Under the pieces are notes generated by a model. It saw nothing but the letters and a program-made list of their open reading frames with translations, was not told where the DNA came from and did no database searches. DNA of 64,000 nucleotides from JAOBAU01 sp034667465 (GTDB lineage Bacteria > Acidobacteriota > Thermoanaerobaculia > Gp7-AA8), in NCBI GenBank assembly GCA_034667465.1, contig JAXDJV010000030.1, positions 204,173 through 268,172 on the forward strand. Direction: 5' to 3'. The translations under genes and the position numbers were made by a program. Shown here piece after piece: positions 60,933 through 64,000 of the stretch. The first letter of the stretch is position 1, and every line of letters begins with the position of its first letter.

Positions 60933-60938
60933 ATTATC
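60933..60938 (-). promoter_or_regulatory. GATAAT -10-like box of kdsA
   Basis: GATAAT on the minus strand, 9 bp before the kdsA ATG, with no good -35 and no Shine-Dalgarno sequence. Predicted leader of about 3 nt. Confidence 0.35.
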
Positions 60939-60976
60939 GCATTCGGCAGGCGGCATGCAGAGCACGCCTGCGCCGA

Positions 60977-62279
60977 ATGAATCGCGTCGTCTTCGTTTTC
61001 CTTCTTTCGATCGTTGCGCCGCTGGCGCATGCAAAGACGTGGTTCGTCGCGACGAACGGCCGTGACTCGAATCGCGGCAGCGATGCGGAACCGTTCGCGA
61101 CGATCACGAAAGCGGCTGATGCGGCGAAGCCGGGCGACGTCGTGAATGTGCGCGGCGGCGTGTACAAAGGGGCGATTCGCATCGAGTCGCGCGGCGAATC
61201 CGAATCGCGGCAGATCATCATCCGCGCGCTGCCCGGCCAGACGGCGATCATCGACGGCTCATCGACGAAACCCGGAACCGATCTTGTACGCATCGTCGGT
61301 GCGCAATGGGTGCAGTTCACCGGATTCGAGGTACGCGGCGCGCGCGGAATCGGGATCATCGCGTGGGGCGTGCGGCACGTGACGATCGCGAACAACCGCG
61401 TACACGACTGCGCCGGCGCCGGGATCTGGGCCGGTTCCGACAAGCAGGGCGAAACGCAGGACGTAACAATCGCCGGCAACATCGTCACCGGCAACGTTCT
61501 GCGCAACGTTGCGCACAAGACGCGTCGCGGCTGGCCGCAGGCGATCGGCGCTTACAAAAGCGCGCGCGTGCTCATTACGCGCAACACCGTCGCACGCAAT
61601 CACGGCGAAGGGATCGCCATCATCATCAGCAATCACTGCACCGCCGGCGACAACGAAGTCTTCGACAACTACAGCGTCGAGATCTATCTCGACAACGCGC
61701 AGTGGTCGACGGTCGAACGGAACTTCGTCTACAGCACCGGCGATCGGCGGTACTTCCGGTTCGGTCAGCCGGCGTTCGGGATCGGCGCGGCGAACGAAAC
61801 GTACGACGTCGCCAATCCGCTGGAACATATAACGATCGCCAACAACATCATCCTGCGCAGCCGTTCGGCGATTTTCTACGGCAACTACGATCGCGGCGGC
61901 GGGCTGCGCAGCTCGATCATCGCCAACAACACCTGCTACGCGTCGACCGAAGCGCTGGTGAAGATCGACGACTCATCGCGCAACGAGGCGACGTTCATCG
62001 TGAACAACATCTTCTATCAGTCGCGCGACGCGCCGCTCGCGGAGGTAACGACGCGCGGCGTGACGTTCAGCAACAACAGCTGGAATCGCGCCGATCGCGG
62101 ACGAGCGGCGGGTGAGGGCGATGTCGTCGGCGATCCGCTGCTGGTAAAAGCGGGCGGCACGACGCCGGATGACTATCGGATCGCTGCCGGCTCGCCGTGC
62201 GTCAACGCCGGCACGAAGGTGCCGACGGTGACGACGGACTACCGCGACAAACCGCGCGGCGCGAAGCCGGACATCGGAG

Positions 62280-62302
<23 letters not shown>
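60977..62302 (+). CDS. Secreted right-handed parallel beta-helix protein
   Basis: 441-residue exported protein. The signal peptide is MNRVVFVFLLSIVAPLAHAK. It has FVATNGRDSNRGSDAEPFATITKAADAAKPGDVVNVRGGVY, the DUF1565-type start of many carbohydrate-active beta-helix proteins, then repeated rungs ITIANN, VTIAGNIVTGN and SSIIANNTCYAS with the usual asparagine ladder. A polysaccharide lyase or carbohydrate-binding role is plausible, but catalytic residues are not identified. The C-terminus has the GSPCVNAGTKVP...DIGAMEL motif common in these proteins. Its 3' end overlaps pyrG by 23 bp. Confidence 0.87.
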
Positions 62303-63944
<1,642 letters not shown>

Positions 63945-63952
63945 GGACCTTT

Positions 63953-63958
63953 AGTGTA
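63953..63958 (-). promoter_or_regulatory. TACACT -10-like box of pyrG
   Basis: TACACT on the minus strand, 8 bp before the pyrG ATG; -35 unclear. The last 42 bases of the window (63959-64000) show no gene. Confidence 0.35.
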
Positions 63959-64000
63959 GAGCAAGAGGCATGGGCATCCCATGGGAAAACTGCGGCCACC

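Overview
The window is a stretch of GC-rich, gene-dense chromosome from a Gram-negative bacterium. LptE, KdsA, a lipoprotein signal peptidase and several outer-envelope or secreted proteins point to an LPS-bearing outer membrane. Four things make an Acidobacteriota-type organism the most likely source: the number of FHA, GAF, PilZ and Ser/Thr-kinase signalling proteins; TolB-like/TPR and PEGA-type proteins; scattered GT-C membrane glycosyltransferases; and palindromic intergenic repeats. This is an inference from gene content; there is no rRNA gene to confirm it. No tRNA, rRNA or CRISPR array was seen. Core genes include lspA-ispG, leuS-lptE, dtd, metK, kdsA, pyrG and the two halves of a 3-oxoacid CoA-transferase.

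Layout. 1-3.4 kb: amino-acid permease (cut by the window edge), secreted acid phosphatase, a LexA-fold repressor with a 20-bp palindrome at its start codon, and a small HTH gene. 3.7-6.6 kb: three translationally coupled genes (two unknown proteins and a PLP decarboxylase). 6.6-10.7 kb: BlaI/M56 sensor pair, an unknown protein and an M23-type secreted protein. 10.8-14.2 kb: two glycosyltransferases and a nucleotide-sugar epimerase. 14.2-16.8 kb: an ECF41 sigma factor with its FAD oxidoreductase and a matching promoter, then a DinB protein. 16.8-24.5 kb: cold-shock protein, TolB/TPR protein, metal-binding protein, FHA-GAF-PP2C phosphatase, PilZ protein and a PAS-GAF-GAF histidine kinase. 24.6-28.7 kb: CoA-transferase subunits split by an opposite-strand membrane glycosyltransferase. 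28.7-37.1 kb: a winged-helix/FHA regulator divergent from a membrane PDZ-GAF-Ser/Thr kinase, a PEGA-type protein, and an ABC transporter operon with an embedded STAS protein. 37.1-45.2 kb: GntR-slipin operon, RES/Xre toxin-antitoxin pair, lspA-ispG, acetyltransferases, and a SARP-receiver fusion with a lone receiver. 45.2-51.1 kb: MgtE, coiled-coil protein, patatin, pyrimidine-dimer glycosylase, carbonic anhydrase, glycerol-3-phosphate dehydrogenase-like protein and Dtd. 51.1-64 kb: leuS-lptE, a REP/RAYT element, UbiB-family kinase, metK, membrane glycosyltransferase-kdsA, a secreted beta-helix protein and pyrG.

How it works together. Genes are packed tightly. Same-strand neighbours often share ATGA or GTGA stop/start overlaps, and six convergent pairs overlap by 11-38 bp. 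Several genes have a -10-like box only 6-15 bp before the start codon and no clear Shine-Dalgarno sequence, which suggests short-leader or leaderless mRNAs. Three families of hairpin-forming repeats fill intergenic gaps. Two of them (the RAYT-linked REPs and a GAGGCATGAG hairpin) run into gene ends and supply stop codons.

The most interesting region is 28.7-37.1 kb. A receptor-like Ser/Thr kinase sits 47 bp from a divergent DNA-binding FHA protein, and downstream lies an ABC importer whose operon carries a STAS protein with an unknown C-terminal domain of about 290 residues. I read this as a candidate phosphorylation-controlled transport/gene-regulation island.
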